Source: Bacteroidales bacterium
GTDB lineage: Bacteria > Bacteroidota > Bacteroidia > Bacteroidales > UBA7960
Direction of reading: 5' to 3'
Assembly: GCA_007132825.1 (NCBI GenBank)
Contig: SLNX01000215.1
Coordinates: forward strand, 1-6,322
DNA: 6,322 nt
Shown here piece by piece: positions 5,143 through 6,322 of the stretch (positions are counted from its first letter, which is position 1; each line of letters starts with the position of its first letter). The notes beneath the pieces are model-generated. The model did not search any database and was not told the origin of the DNA. It saw nothing but the letters and a program-made list of their open reading frames with translations. Made by a program: the position numbers and the translations under genes.

Positions 5143-6322
5143 GATATCCTTTCAAGTTTTACGGTAAAATGTCGCATGATGGGGGCTTCCTTAACAATGC
5201 GGAAGCCTTTGGTGATTTTATCCCGCTTTTCATAGATGTTGGCCAGGCAGGCTGCCACATAATCCATATGGTTGTTGGTATAAGTTCTTCTGGGGATTGC
5301 AAGTCTGAGGAGTTCAAGAGCAGGGTAGCGGTTTTCCCTGGTAACAGGGTCTCTGTCGGCCAGCAGAGTTCCGATTTCCACTCCCCGGACCCCACCTTCG
5401 AGGTAAAGCTCAATTGCAAGCGTCTGAGCCTGAAACTGCTCTTTGGGGACATTCGGAAGGAACTTTTTGGCATCCACGAAAACAGCATGTCCGCCAGTAG
5501 GTTGCTGGCAGATAATTCCGTAATCCGCCAATTTTTGCCCCAGATAAGCCACCTGTCCGATGCGTGATTCAAGGTAATCGAAGTCCATCCCTTCCAGCAG
5601 TCCCTGTGCCATGGCGGCGAGGTCCCTGCCCGCAAGCCCGCCGTAAGTAAGATAGCCTTCATACAGGATGCAGTACATGCTGATCTTTTCAAACAAGTCT
5701 TTATCGCGACAAGCCAGAAATCCGCCAATGTTAACGATGGCGTCTTTCTTGCTGCTCATCGTGGCTCCATCAATGTACGAGTACATCTCACGCACGATGG
5801 CTTGTATGCTGTGTTGTGCAAACTCCTCCTCACGCATTTTGATGAAGTAGGCATTTTCAGAGAAACGCGCCGCATCAAAGAAGACCGGGATGCCATATTG
5901 GTTGCACAATGCCGACACATCGCGGATGTTCTGCATCGAAACCGGTTGTCCCCCTGATGTATTGCAGGTTACAGTGATAATGCATAGGGGTATTTTCTCC
6001 TTTGGGTTATTTTTAAAAACTGTTTCCAGCTTATCCAGGTCGATATTTCCTTTGAAGGGGTGCACCAGTGTGGTGTCACCGGCTTCGTCAATTGTGCAGT
6101 CAACGGCGATTGCCTTGCGAAATTCGATATGCCCTTTTGTGGTGTCAAAATGGGCATTGCCCGGAACGAGGTCCCCTTCCTTGATCAACGCTGAAAACAA
6201 CAGGTTTTCTGCGGCCCTACCCTGGTGGGTGGGTACAAAATAGGGCATGTCAAGACTATTGTTGATAACCTCCTTGAGCTTAAAATAGGACAATGATCCG
6301 GCATAACTCTCATCGCCGAGCA
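5139..6322 (-). CDS. tnaA: Tryptophanase (tryptophan indole-lyase), N-terminus beyond the window
   Basis: Tryptophanase is a PLP enzyme that splits L-tryptophan into indole, pyruvate and ammonium. About 393 residues are visible; the frame stays open to the right edge and begins inside the conserved GDESYAGS segment, so roughly 65 residues are missing and the TTG at 6293 is not the start. Counting from that TTG codon, PTHQGRAAE at 21-29 binds the cofactor phosphate, VTCNTSGGQPVS at 108-119 is the substrate/cofactor region, D140 and R143 in FFDAARFSENAYF contact PLP, and MSSKKDA at 179-185 holds the PLP lysine (probably K183). GGHAVFVDAKKFLP at 267-280 and GVEIG at 304-308 match tryptophanase; tyrosine phenol-lyase has MERG there, with an arginine for phenol binding, so that enzyme is less likely. 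The stop overlaps the mntP start, giving a tnaA-mntP operon. Promoter and any leader peptide lie outside. Confidence 0.93.
   Translation of the reverse strand, partial: LGDESYAGSLSYFKLKEVINNSLDMPYFVPTHQGRAAENLLFSALIKEGDLVPGNAHFDTTKGHIEFRKAIAVDCTIDEAGDTTLVHPFKGNIDLDKLETVFKNNPKEKIPLCIITVTCNTSGGQPVSMQNIRDVSALCNQYGIPVFFDAARFSENAYFIKMREEEFAQHSIQAIVREMYSYIDGATMSSKKDAIVNIGGFLACRDKDLFEKISMYCILYEGYLTYGGLAGRDLAAMAQGLLEGMDFDYLESRIGQVAYLGQKLADYGIICQQPTGGHAVFVDAKKFLPNVPKEQFQAQTLAIELYLEGGVRGVEIGTLLADRDPVTRENRYPALELLRLAIPRRTYTNNHMDYVAACLANIYEKRDKITKGFRIVKEAPIMRHFTVKLERIS
5147..5152 (-). promoter_or_regulatory. Shine-Dalgarno sequence of mntP inside the end of tnaA
   Basis: Read on the minus strand this is AAAGGA, separated by TATC from the mntP ATG, within the last codons of the tryptophanase gene. 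Strong Shine-Dalgarno matches are uncommon in Bacteroidota and no other gene here has one as clear, which supports 5142 as the start and re-initiation after the upstream gene. Confidence 0.6.

Noticed and set aside
5143..5200. A yybP-ykoY manganese riboswitch in front of mntP
   Set aside because: The mntP start overlaps the upstream coding sequence, so there is no untranslated leader to hold one.
6291..6293. TTG as the start of tryptophanase
   Set aside because: The frame continues upstream through the conserved GDESYAGS segment to the window edge, so the codon is an internal leucine.
5139..6322. Tyrosine phenol-lyase instead of tryptophanase
   Set aside because: The diagnostic segment reads GVEIG as in tryptophanase, not the MERG of tyrosine phenol-lyase, and the CQQPTGGHAVFVDA and C-terminal segments are also closer to tryptophanase.

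Overview
The window looks like a piece of a chromosome from a member of the Bacteroidota, most likely an anaerobic or fermentative, Bacteroidales/Marinilabiliales-like organism. The basis is moderate-GC genes separated by very AT-rich spacers, matches to the Bacteroidota -7 promoter consensus TAnnTTTG upstream of two or three genes, mostly weak Shine-Dalgarno sequences, and protein flavours (short QueG, LuxE-like acyl-protein synthetase, Bacteroides-type tryptophanase). The lineage is an inference from sequence character; no rRNA or other marker is present.

Layout, left to right. (1) 1-272, minus strand: the N-terminus of an exported protein that runs off the left edge; it has a signal peptide and a short stretch resembling the start of a metzincin-type protease domain. 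(2) 273-540: an AT-rich divergent intergenic region with two clear inverted repeats and a TAnnTTTG box; the repeat at 479-503 is a good operator candidate for the next gene. (3) 541-1152, plus: a TetR-family regulator whose 3' end overlaps, tail to tail, the end of queG. (4) 1124-3147, minus: a ruvB-queG pair (Holliday-junction motor, then epoxyqueuosine reductase), joined by a 44-base spacer made largely of degenerate hexamers. (5) 3148-3249: a short divergent promoter region holding four AATTTGTG copies at about one helical turn. (6) 3250-4248, plus: a LuxE-like acyl-protein synthetase of the ANL (adenylate-forming) superfamily. (7) 4249-4593: a 345-base convergent intergenic region with no convincing gene but a nested fold-back structure: an outer perfect 14-bp inverted repeat, an inner 8-bp pair and a central 30-bp imperfect palindrome around a T8 loop. 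(8) 4594-6322, minus: tryptophanase (N-terminus beyond the right edge) translationally coupled by an ATGA overlap to mntP, a manganese exporter.

The protein-coding genes are recognisable housekeeping or catabolic families; I see no defence, CRISPR, phage or secretion cluster. The less ordinary material is between the genes: the TetR operator candidate, the AATTTGTG repeats on both sides of the luxE-like gene, and the nested fold-back element, which could be a small non-autonomous mobile element or a bidirectional terminator. The tnaA-mntP coupling is the most interesting gene-level arrangement.
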